Shown here: in pieces, positions 5,241-11,677 of the stretch
Numbering within the stretch: the first letter of the stretch is position 1
Layout of the letters: every line of letters begins with the position of its first letter
The notes under the pieces: model-generated
What the model was told of the DNA's origin: nothing
The model's input: only the letters and a program-made list of their open reading frames with translations
Database searches by the model: none
From: JBICHM01 sp043101835
Lineage (GTDB): Bacteria; Planctomycetota; Phycisphaerae; Phycisphaerales; UBA1924
Assembly: GCA_043101835.1 (NCBI GenBank)
Contig: JBICHM010000263.1
Coordinates: 1-11,984, forward strand
Direction of reading: 5' to 3'
Length of the DNA stretch: 11,984 nt
Program-made: the position numbers and the translations under genes

Positions 5241-8200
5241 ATGCCCGGCGCTGCACCCAGCGAGGCGATGCGTCCGGCGCGGCGCGCTGTTGCGGCGTTC
5301 GGCTGCGTCGCGATCGGGCTGCTGCTCGGACGGGAGACGGCGCCGGCGTTGTGGCTGACGCTGACGCTTGGCGCGACGGCGGCGTGCGCGGCGCTTGCGC
5401 TGCGCGATCGGCCGCGCGCCGGCGCGCTGTGCGCCGCGTGCGCGCTGCTCGCGGCGTCGTGGTGGACGGTGCGCATCGAGATGCGCGCCAGCGATGACCT
5501 GGCGCGGGCGCTCCCGCCGGGCGAGTCGCGCCTCGTGCGCCTGGAAGGCGTTGCGCTGGAGGCGCCTGCGGCGCGCGAGCGACCCGGGCGGTTCGCGCGG
5601 TGGGCGTTCGGATCGCCGTCGCAGCGGTTCCGGATGCGCGCATCGCGTGCCGCGGGCGTCGGCGGGTGGGCCGCGGCGTCGGGCGTGGTCTATGTGCGAG
5701 CGAGCGGCGGCGCACCGCCCGTTCGCGCCGGCGATCGCGTGCGCGTGACGGGGATGGCGCGGGCGCCGGACGGGGCGCGGAATCCGGGCGGCTTCGCGGG
5801 CGACCTGTGGGCGCGCCAGGCGGGGGTGGCGGCGTTCGTCCAGACCGACAGCGCGCTCGTCGAGGTGATCAGGCGCGACGGGGGCGGGCTTCGCCGGCTG
5901 CGCGACGGGGTGCGCGCGCGGGCGCTGGCGACGATTGACCGCGCAGCCCCGCCCGTGCGTCCACTGCTGGCGGCGACGCTGCTGGGCGAGACGACCGACG
6001 ATCTCGAGCAACTGCGCCGGGCGTTCACGCGCCTGGGCGTGGCGCACCTGCTGGCGGTCAGCGGGCTGCACCTGGCGGCGCTGGCGGGACTGGCGCTCGG
6101 GCTCGCGCGCCTGCCGCACTGGGGGTGGCGGGTGCGCGCGCTGGTGGCGCTGGCGGTGACGATCGGGTACCTGGCGCTCGTGCCGGCGAAGGCGCCGATC
6201 GTGCGCGCGGGGGTGATGACCGCGTTTCTTGTCGCGGGAGAGGCGGCGGGGCGCCGGCATGACCGTCTGACGACGCTGGCGTGGGCGGCGATCGTGGTGC
6301 TGGCGTGGCGGCCGCTCGAACTCTGGAGCGCAGGGTTTCAGTTGTCATTCGGGGTGGTCGCGGCGCTGGTGACACTGACGGGGCCGCTGCGGGATCGGCT
6401 GCTCGGGCCGGCGCCGGAGGCGCCGGAGGAGTCGCTGGGTGCGTGGGTGCGCCGGCGCGCAGCGGATGTCGGCGCGGGGGCGATCGTGGCGTGGGCGGTG
6501 GCGACGCCGCTGGTGGCGGCGCACTTCGGCGTGGTGAGCCCACTGGGCGTGGTTGCGGGGCTGGCGCTCGCGCCGGTCTTCGCGTGCACGCTGGCGGCGG
6601 GGTTCGTGGCGATTGCGCTGGGCGTCGTCGGGGCGCCGGGGGCGGACGCCGCGCTCGGCGCGACGGAGGCGCTTGCGCACGTGCAGTTGTGGCTGGTGGG
6701 TGTGTTCGACGGCGCGCCGGGGGCAACGCTGCGCACGCCGCCGATGGCGCCGCTGCTCGGGCTGCTTGCGAGCGCGTGCATCGCGTGGTGGCTGTCGGGG
6801 CGGACAGCGCGCCCGCGCCTGCGCGTCGCGGCCACGGCGCTCGTCCTGATCGGGTGTGCGCACGCGCTTGCGCGCGCGTCGCGCCAGGGGCTCGATCGCG
6901 CCGTGACGCTGCGACTGGACACCTTTGCTGTCGGCGACGGGGCGTGCCACCTCGTGCGGACGCCGGGCGGGGCGCTGCTGTGGGACGCGGGCGGAAGCGA
7001 CCTGGCGGCCGGGGAGCGGGAGATCCCGCAGGCGGTGCGGGCGCTCGGCGCATGGCGCGTGCCGGATGTCGTGATCACGCACCCGAACCTCGACCACTAC
7101 GCGTTCCTGCCGGACCTCATCGAGCCGCTGGGCGTCCGGCGCGTGCACCTTGGCGATGCGACGCTGCGCGAGGCGGCGCGCGCGGGCACACCGGAAGCAT
7201 CGCTCGTGGCGGATCTGCGCGCGGCGGGTGTGAGCGTTCGCGAGGTCCACGCCGGCTCGACGCTGTCGATCGGCGATGCGGTGCTCGCGGTCCTTTCGCC
7301 ACCGGTGGAGGCGCCGTTCGAGGGGCCCAACGACTGGTCGCTCGTCGGGCTGGTGACGGTCGGCGATGCGCGCCTGCTGCTGACCGGCGATATCCAGGAC
7401 GAGGCGATCGGGGCGTTGCGCACGGCCCGGCCTGAAATTCGTGCGCAGGCGATCGAGGTTCCGCACCACGGGAGCGCGCGGGAGGCGGGCATCGGGTTCG
7501 TCGGCGACTCGGGCGCGCTGGTCGCGGTGCAGTCGACTGGGCCCGCGCGCCTCGGGGATGCGCGCTGGGCGCCCGAGCGGTCGCGGCGCGCGTGGCTCGT
7601 GACGGCGGCGGCGGGGTCGGTCGCGGTCGAGTGGCGGCGCGACGGCACGCTGCGCTGGGGCCCGACGGCGCGCGCGTCGGGCTGGACGGTCGCGTCGCTG
7701 CGGCCCGCCGGCGCCGGCGGGTTAGTGGATGAAGCGGAGGCGACCGATGTCGGGGACGGGGATGTTGCGGAGGTTGGTGTGGGGCGCGGGGAAGTAGACG
7801 AAGAAGGCCCGTCCCATCATGAGGTCGCGGTGGACGACGCCGACCGTGTCGTCGAGCGCGTCGGCGACCCAGGGGTCGACGCGCTCCCATGCGCGCCCGT
7901 CGCGGCTCGCGGGGCTGTTGTCACCGAGCATGAAGAACTGCTGTGGGTCGAGCGCGACGGCGTCTTCGAGCGTGGCGGCGCGGCTGTAGTTCCTGGGGTC
8001 GCCGGTGGTCTGGTAGTGGAGGTCGCGATCAAGCCCGACGCGATGGAGCGTGACCGGGGCGCCGCTGACGAGCCAGCGGACCTCGGGGCGCCGGTAGATG
8101 TCGGGATCGGCGAGGTTGGCGCCGGCGAGCGCGCCGCGTGCGATGGCGTGGCGGAGGCGGTCGAGGGGGCTCCAGTCGTAGGTCGCTTCGAGGACGCGCC

Positions 8201-8327
8201 GGCCGTCGACAAAGAGCGCGAGGCGCTGATCGACGTGCCAGAACTCGATGTCGGTGATGCGCCCTGCGGGCAGGATCACACCGTCGGCCGTGGCGAGCGT
8301 GCGCCATGCCGGCTCGGGGGCGTCTGA
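5241..8327 (+). CDS. comEC: ComEC/Rec2 family DNA internalisation protein, reading frame overrunning into lepB antisense
   Basis: The inner-membrane channel that passes single-stranded DNA into the cytoplasm during natural transformation. All three ComEC parts are present. The N-terminal membrane and OB-like domain contains NPGGF (181-185). The competence domain contains VAHLLAVSGLH (267-277) and several membrane helices (about 290-560). The C-terminal metallo-beta-lactamase-like domain has VGDGACHLVRTP (from about 567), HPNLDH (614-619), LLLTGDI (around Asp717) and VPHHGS (740-745). Homology should end near residue 815-825, but this frame has no stop there and continues about 200 residues antisense to lepB, ending at TGA 8325-8327. 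Stops in the other two frames lie exactly at the junction (7723-7725 and 7730-7732). A lost stop or a small indel is therefore likely, and the biological product may end near 7.7 kb. An alternative ATG is at 5268. No clear Shine-Dalgarno site is seen. Confidence 0.9.
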   Translation: MPGAAPSEAMRPARRAVAAFGCVAIGLLLGRETAPALWLTLTLGATAACAALALRDRPRAGALCAACALLAASWWTVRIEMRASDDLARALPPGESRLVRLEGVALEAPAARERPGRFARWAFGSPSQRFRMRASRAAGVGGWAAASGVVYVRASGGAPPVRAGDRVRVTGMARAPDGARNPGGFAGDLWARQAGVAAFVQTDSALVEVIRRDGGGLRRLRDGVRARALATIDRAAPPVRPLLAATLLGETTDDLEQLRRAFTRLGVAHLLAVSGLHLAALAGLALGLARLPHWGWRVRALVALAVTIGYLALVPAKAPIVRAGVMTAFLVAGEAAGRRHDRLTTLAWAAIVVLAWRPLELWSAGFQLSFGVVAALVTLTGPLRDRLLGPAPEAPEESLGAWVRRRAADVGAGAIVAWAVATPLVAAHFGVVSPLGVVAGLALAPVFACTLAAGFVAIALGVVGAPGADAALGATEALAHVQLWLVGVFDGAPGATLRTPPMAPLLGLLASACIAWWLSGRTARPRLRVAATALVLIGCAHALARASRQGLDRAVTLRLDTFAVGDGACHLVRTPGGALLWDAGGSDLAAGEREIPQAVRALGAWRVPDVVITHPNLDHYAFLPDLIEPLGVRRVHLGDATLREAARAGTPEASLVADLRAAGVSVREVHAGSTLSIGDAVLAVLSPPVEAPFEGPNDWSLVGLVTVGDARLLLTGDIQDEAIGALRTARPEIRAQAIEVPHHGSAREAGIGFVGDSGALVAVQSTGPARLGDARWAPERSRRAWLVTAAAGSVAVEWRRDGTLRWGPTARASGWTVASLRPAGAGGLVDEAEATDVGDGDVAEVGVGRGEVDEEGPSHHEVAVDDADRVVERVGDPGVDALPCAPVAARGAVVTEHEELLWVERDGVFERGGAAVVPGVAGGLVVEVAIKPDAMERDRGAADEPADLGAPVDVGIGEVGAGERAACDGVAEAVEGAPVVGRFEDAPAVDKEREALIDVPELDVGDAPCGQDHTVGRGERAPCRLGGV
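7704..7721. terminator. 18-bp perfect palindrome at the comEC/lepB convergent junction
   Basis: CCCGCCGGCGCCGGCGGG is a perfect palindrome ending one base before the lepB stop codon (complement of 7722-7724) and at the expected end of comEC. It can fold as a strong GC hairpin in either transcript, so it may act as a bidirectional attenuator between the convergent genes. No T-run follows on either side, and it also codes within the comEC frame. Palindrome certain; function inferred. Confidence 0.4.
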
Positions 8328-9293
8328 CGTTTCGGCGTCGGCGGCGCGCATGCGGATCTCGGCGACACCGCCGGCGATGCGGACCTCGAACTCATGGGCG
8401 CGCGCATCGAGGCGGGCCTCGATCGCGAGCCCGTCGGCGCCTGGCTCGACGCCGGCGCGGATGCGCAGGTCGCTGACCGGGAAGACGCGCGGCGGGCGTA
8501 TGGGCGCCGTCCAGTTGTAGGGGACGCTGTCGGTGATGCGCCACTGCTCATGGTCCCAGCGCAGGACGGCGGGGGCGGCGCCGTCGTGGCGATACGCGCT
8601 GCCCTCGGTGTTCCATCCTTCGCCGGTCCAGGGGCCGTTCCAGCGTCCCGCGGCGGTGGGCTGATGCGGTGTGTACTCGCTCGAGAAGAGGGGCGCCCAG
8701 ACGGCGCGCTGCACGCGATCGGGCTTGCGCTGGATCTGCCAGTCGCCGGTGACGCTGCCATCGCCGTTGGTCGGGCGGGTGAAGACATCGCCATCGATCA
8801 GCGCGATGCGCTCATTGGGCAGGCCGACGAGGCGCTTGATGAAGTTGGTCGCAGGCTCTTCGGGGTTCTTGAAGACGACGACATCCCAGCGCCTCGGCTC
8901 GTTGATGGCGTAGAGGTACTTCTGGACGAGGATGCGGTCGCCGGCGCGCGTGCGGAGATCGGCCTCGGACCATTCCCAGCCGGTCATCGGGTCGGTGACG
9001 CGGACGGGGTCGAAGCCGATCGCGCGGCTGCCCTGAATCGGAAGCGGCTCCTGGCTGCGCCGGTCGTAATCGGCCGGGTTGGCGGCCCACTGGTAGCCGC
9101 TGGCGGGGCTGTGGAAGCGCATGTGGGCGCCGTTGAGCGTGGGCGCCATCGAGCCGGTGGGGATGACGAAGGGCTCGGCGACATACGACCGCGCCACGAA
9201 TGCGAGGGCGAAGGAGATGATGATGGAGATCAGCGTCTCCTTGACCGACTCCTCGCGCTTCTCGGGCTGCTGGCCGTCCGTGGGCTGGGTCAT
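7722..9293 (-). CDS. lepB: Signal peptidase I with a large inserted beta-rich domain
   Basis: A 523-aa membrane serine protease (S26A) that cleaves signal peptides from exported proteins outside the inner membrane. One N-terminal anchor is seen at about 19-38, followed by PTGSMAPTL with the nucleophile Ser48. The catalytic lysine is Lys153 in NFIKRLVGLPNERI, and box E is FFMLGDNSPASRDGR (453-467). The C-terminal GRAFFVYFP and final IGRLRFI segments are also typical. Bacterial enzymes are usually 170-320 aa. Here about 60 extra residues follow Ser48, and roughly 285 residues (about 165-450) are inserted between the lysine box and box E. The part at 274-375, with alternating beta-like stretches and DIEFWHVDQRLALFVDGRRV, resembles a LamG or concanavalin-like sandwich. 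A -10-like TATCCT lies just before the ATG. It follows ricT after 39 bases and may be cotranscribed. All catalytic residues are intact, so it should be active. Confidence 0.93.
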   Translation of the reverse strand: MTQPTDGQQPEKREESVKETLISIIISFALAFVARSYVAEPFVIPTGSMAPTLNGAHMRFHSPASGYQWAANPADYDRRSQEPLPIQGSRAIGFDPVRVTDPMTGWEWSEADLRTRAGDRILVQKYLYAINEPRRWDVVVFKNPEEPATNFIKRLVGLPNERIALIDGDVFTRPTNGDGSVTGDWQIQRKPDRVQRAVWAPLFSSEYTPHQPTAAGRWNGPWTGEGWNTEGSAYRHDGAAPAVLRWDHEQWRITDSVPYNWTAPIRPPRVFPVSDLRIRAGVEPGADGLAIEARLDARAHEFEVRIAGGVAEIRMRAADAETSDAPEPAWRTLATADGVILPAGRITDIEFWHVDQRLALFVDGRRVLEATYDWSPLDRLRHAIARGALAGANLADPDIYRRPEVRWLVSGAPVTLHRVGLDRDLHYQTTGDPRNYSRAATLEDAVALDPQQFFMLGDNSPASRDGRAWERVDPWVADALDDTVGVVHRDLMMGRAFFVYFPAPHTNLRNIPVPDIGRLRFIH

Positions 9294-9301
9294 AGGGGAG
9301 C

Positions 9302-9307
9302 AGGATA
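9302..9307 (-). promoter_or_regulatory. Putative -10 box (TATCCT) close to the lepB start
   Basis: On the minus strand TATCCT (four matches to TATAAT) is followed by eight bases and the lepB ATG at 9293. A transcript from it would start within about one base of the start codon, again a leaderless layout, and no Shine-Dalgarno site is present. TTGACC occurs upstream but at a 23-base spacing, too far for a normal -35. Confidence 0.3.
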
Positions 9308-9332
9308 GCCCGAAGGGCGTGCGGCGCCGGGG

Positions 9333-10637
9333 TCAATCGCCGCCGCCGGCGCCCCCACCACCATCACCGCCTGCGCCACCGTCGCCGCCGGGCCCCTTGT
9401 TCGGGCCACGTCCGCGACCGCGACCGCGCCCGCGCCGACGCCGGCGCCGGGGCTTGCGCTCGGACTGATCGCCCTGCGCCGCGTCGTCTTTCTGATCACC
9501 CTGCGCCTTGGGCGCATCGTCGCCGCCCTTCTGCCCGGACGGTTCGCGCTGCGACTTGTCGCGATGCTCGTCCTGGCGCCGGCCCTTCGAGCGCCGGCCG
9601 CGACGGCGTCGTTTGCGGTCGTCGGCGCGCTCTTCGGTCTGCTTCTCGCTGAGGCCCCGGAGCGGGTCGGGCGCCTTTGGCGGCGGGGGCGCATCGGGGT
9701 CGCCGAGCTCCTCGACGGGCACGGCGACCTGCGCGCCGGTGGCTTCGAGGCGCACGAGCACGAGTTGGGTGAGGATCTGGGTGTCGAGCACGATGCCCGG
9801 CCCCTCGGGGGTGCCGACGCGCTTCTTGCGCCGCGGCAGTTTCTTGCGGAGGGTCTCGTAGGTCTCGTCCTCGTACCGAAGGCAGCACATGAGGCGCCCG
9901 CAGCGGCCGCTGATCTTCAGGGGGTCGAGCGTGGCCTTCTGCGTCTTGGCCGAGCGCATGGAGACGGGCTTGAGCACCTTGAGGAAGTTCTTGCAGCAGC
10001 AGTACTGGCCGCAGCGCTCGTAGTCGGCGGTGAGGCGGGCCTCGTCGCGCGCGCCGACCTGGCGGAGTTCGATGCGGGTCCGGAACTCGTCGGCGAGGGC
10101 GCGGACGAGGTCGCGGAAGTCCACGCGCCCTTCGCTGGTGAAGTAGAAGGTCAGGCGTTCGCCCCCGAGGATGGGCTCGGCCTCGACGATCTTCATGGGC
10201 AGGTCGAGGGCCTCGGCGTGACGGCGCGCGGTCTTGATGGATTCGAGTTTTGCGGCGTCGAGTCGCGACTGCTCGTTGAGGTCTTCGATCGTCGCGACGC
10301 GGATGACGCGCCCCTCGGTGTGGAAGGGGTAGTCGCGTCCGCCGGAGTTCTCGATGTACTCGAGCATCTCCTGGCGGGTGACGCTCTTGGAGCACCCGGC
10401 GTTGGGGCAGGTGCTGGTGAGCATCTCGCCGAGCTCGGTGCCGCGGTGGGTGCGGACGACGAGCTTGGAGCCGCAGCCGGGCTTGGCGTCGCCCTTGTAC
10501 GGGAACTCGCCGATGAGCTTCATGGCGCCGAAGCGGACGACAATGCTGGTGGGCGCCTTGAGGCGGTCGTAGACCTCCTGATCATGGCGCGCGGCTTCGA
10601 GGTCGTCCTCGAACTGCTGGAGCGGGAATATCGACAT
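9333..10637 (-). CDS. RicT/YaaT-like PSP1 domain protein with basic, glycine-rich C-terminal tail
   Basis: A 434-aa PSP1-domain protein related to Bacillus RicT (YaaT), a cytoplasmic iron-sulfur-containing factor that in Bacillus works with RNase Y in mRNA processing. The PSP1 core (about 140-275) carries the family cysteines: Cys209 and Cys213-215 in CGQYCCCKNF, then Cys246 and Cys251-252 in ISGRCGRLMCCLRYE. The N-terminal half has the expected RTHRGTELGE (62-71) but then an added segment with CPNAGC (77-82); with Cys55 this gives three further cysteines that may bind metal. From about 320 the protein is disordered: Pro-rich, then Arg/Lys-rich (341-355, 397-410, with RG repeats), ending in Gly/Asp. 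The basic RG tail suggests RNA contact. The start at ATG 10637 gives the usual MSIFPL beginning; no Shine-Dalgarno site is seen. An in-frame ATG at 10757 is unlikely. The tail makes the 3' end of the gene a low-complexity stretch. Confidence 0.9.
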   Translation of the reverse strand: MSIFPLQQFEDDLEAARHDQEVYDRLKAPTSIVVRFGAMKLIGEFPYKGDAKPGCGSKLVVRTHRGTELGEMLTSTCPNAGCSKSVTRQEMLEYIENSGGRDYPFHTEGRVIRVATIEDLNEQSRLDAAKLESIKTARRHAEALDLPMKIVEAEPILGGERLTFYFTSEGRVDFRDLVRALADEFRTRIELRQVGARDEARLTADYERCGQYCCCKNFLKVLKPVSMRSAKTQKATLDPLKISGRCGRLMCCLRYEDETYETLRKKLPRRKKRVGTPEGPGIVLDTQILTQLVLVRLEATGAQVAVPVEELGDPDAPPPPKAPDPLRGLSEKQTEERADDRKRRRRGRRSKGRRQDEHRDKSQREPSGQKGGDDAPKAQGDQKDDAAQGDQSERKPRRRRRRGRGRGRGRGPNKGPGGDGGAGGDGGGGAGGGD

Positions 10638-10658
10638 GGCACGCGTGTCGCGCAGGCT

Positions 10659-10674
10659 CGGCGCAGGAGCGCCG
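10659..10674 (-). promoter_or_regulatory. Hairpin in the leader of the RicT-like gene
   Basis: CGGCGC-TCCT-GCGCCG on the minus strand is a perfect 6-bp GC stem with a 4-base loop, 21 bases before the ATG at 10637. It lies in the 152-base gap after the small-protein operon. It could attenuate read-through from that operon or shape the ricT leader. No T-run follows. Confidence 0.35.
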
Positions 10675-10774
10675 TGTGCGCGGGGAGGGTCCGGTCTGTC
10701 GCCGGGGCAATGGGTGTTCTGCACCGCCGCCCGCTCCGGCGGAGGCGACGGGTCCATACGCGTGTCAGGCGATG

Positions 10775-10780
10775 AGGGTA
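10775..10780 (-). promoter_or_regulatory. Possible -10 box (TACCCT) for the RicT-like gene
   Basis: In the gap 10638-10789 the minus strand reads GTTACCCTC; TACCCT is a TANNNT hexamer. It would start RNA near 10768 and give a leader of about 130 bases that includes the hairpin at 10659-10674. There is no visible -35. Weak on its own. I see no gene in the rest of this gap. Confidence 0.2.
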
Positions 10781-10789
10781 ACAGGCCCG

Positions 10790-11128
10790 CTAGGGGCGTG
10801 CGGGGAGACCGGCGGCGCCGCGGGCGTCGATGAAGAGCCGGCTGACGTCGTAGGTCTGGATGAGCTCGATGGTGTCGCGGTTCTGCACGCCGTAGACAAA
10901 CAGGCTGTCGGCGACGTTGTCGAGGACGAGGATGACGTCGTCGCCGGCGCCGGTGTCGGCGCGGAGGATGGTCAGTTCACCGGCGCTCGAGACGGTGCCG
11001 ACGATCTGGCTCTGGGCGCCGGCGTAGCGGGCCGAAAGGCTGACGACGAGGCCGGCGAGCACGAAGGCGCTGGCCCAGAGGGCGGCGGTGGGCTGGATGG
11101 CGGCGTTCCGGCGGCGGGGCGTCTTCAT
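10790..11128 (-). CDS. Small membrane-anchored or secreted protein (112 aa), function unknown
   Basis: I cannot name the family with certainty. It has a basic N-terminus (MKTPRRR), a hydrophobic segment at about 15-35 and a possible signal cleavage after YAGAQ (35-39). The remaining 75 residues look like a small beta-rich domain: VGTVSSAGELTIL, then DDVILVLDN, DSLFVYGV and SRLFIDAR. It is therefore periplasmic or exposed on the outer face of the inner membrane. A strong GGAGGTGG lies just before the ATG at 11128. Its start overlaps the stop of the upstream gene as ATGA, so the two are translationally coupled. The layout resembles that neighbour (hydrophobic N-terminus, short domain with an SSAG.L.IL pattern), and the two may be distant relatives. 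Coding status is well supported by the ribosome binding site and the overlap. Confidence 0.82.
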   Translation of the reverse strand: MKTPRRRNAAIQPTAALWASAFVLAGLVVSLSARYAGAQSQIVGTVSSAGELTILRADTGAGDDVILVLDNVADSLFVYGVQNRDTIELIQTYDVSRLFIDARGAAGLPARP

Positions 11129-11436
11129 CGGCCACCTCCGCGCGCACGGCGCTCGTCGAGATCGATGTCGCGATAGCCGAGGGTGTCGAGGGTCTTGCGG
11201 CTCTGGTCCCACGAGAGGGCGAGCATCTCGCGGTTGCGCGCGTCAAGGATGAGGACGCCCGCGGAGGAGAGGCCCTGGATGCGCGCGTCGATCATGGTGT
11301 ACTCGCCGCGCCCTCGATTGGGGGCGTCGGCGCGCTGGGCGAGCGCGCCGGGCGCGAGCGCAACGCCGGCGGCGGCGATGAGCAGGCACGCGTTGAGCGC
11401 GACGAGCGCGCGGAGTTGTCTGCGATCGTTGTGCAC
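11125..11436 (-). CDS. Small membrane-anchored or secreted protein (103 aa), function unknown
   Basis: It starts at GTG 11436, chosen because a perfect AGGAGG lies 7 bases upstream. Residues 8-33 form a hydrophobic signal or anchor (LRALVALNACLLIAAAGVAL region) with a likely cleavage after ALA at 31-33. The mature part begins with an Arg-rich stretch, then EYTMIDARIQGLSSAGVLIL, then NREMLALSWDQSRKTLDTLG and YRDIDLDE, ending in RARGGGR. The pattern of two short beta hairpins recalls small conserved planctomycete envelope proteins, but I cannot assign a name. Its stop overlaps the next start by ATGA. It follows the 73-aa gene after 19 bases. It is probably made together with its neighbours at the inner membrane. 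Confidence 0.84.
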   Translation of the reverse strand: MHNDRRQLRALVALNACLLIAAAGVALAPGALAQRADAPNRGRGEYTMIDARIQGLSSAGVLILDARNREMLALSWDQSRKTLDTLGYRDIDLDERRARGGGR

Positions 11437-11455
11437 GGGGTCGCCTCCTGGGGGA

Positions 11456-11677
11456 TCAGTCCTGATGGCCGCGCTTGCTGGGCTTGATGCTGATCCTGAC
11501 GCCGCCGGCGGCGAGGACGATCAGCAGGAGGTAGTAGACCCACAGCGGCGGGTTGTCCGGCGTGGTGGCCGGCGGGGGCGTCGCGGCGGTGGTCTGCTGC
11601 TGGGCGAGAGCGCTCGCGCCGGCGAGCAGGAGCGGCGCGAGGGCCGCGGCGGCGGTCGTCAGGCGTCGTTTGATCAT
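11456..11677 (-). CDS. Small membrane protein (73 aa) with signal sequence and C-terminal helix, function unknown
   Basis: It starts at ATG 11677, which overlaps the stop of the upstream gene (ATGA), so translation is coupled; only a distant GGAG is present. Residues 1-26 form a signal peptide or first helix (MIKRR, an Ala/Leu stretch, ALAQ). Residues 27-43 are a Thr/Pro/Gln-rich linker, and a hydrophobic helix lies at about 46-62 (PPLWVYYLLLIVLAAGG). The C-terminus is basic and ends PSKRGHQD. I believe similar short proteins with this ending occur in planctomycetes, but I could not check. The likely topology is a short extracytoplasmic linker with the basic tail in the cytoplasm. Function unknown; possibly an accessory subunit of a membrane complex encoded upstream. 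Confidence 0.82.
   Translation of the reverse strand: MIKRRLTTAAAALAPLLLAGASALAQQQTTAATPPPATTPDNPPLWVYYLLLIVLAAGGVRISIKPSKRGHQD

Noticed and set aside
4777..7469. Several minus-strand frames of 250-400 codons opposite the dehydrogenase-like gene and comEC
   Set aside because: Arg/Pro-rich shadow sequences with no domains; the plus-strand genes are certain.
9340..9470. Repetitive GC-rich stretch as a microsatellite or CRISPR-like repeat
   Set aside because: It is the codons of the RG- and Gly-rich tail of the RicT-like protein. The units are short, irregular and in frame.
10638..10757. Upstream ATG at 10757 as start of the RicT-like protein
   Set aside because: It would add a Pro/Arg-rich, low-quality N-terminus ahead of the typical MSIFPL beginning.
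9564..10775. 403-codon plus-strand frame opposite the RicT-like gene
   Set aside because: Antisense shadow; the PSP1 cysteine motifs fix the coding strand.
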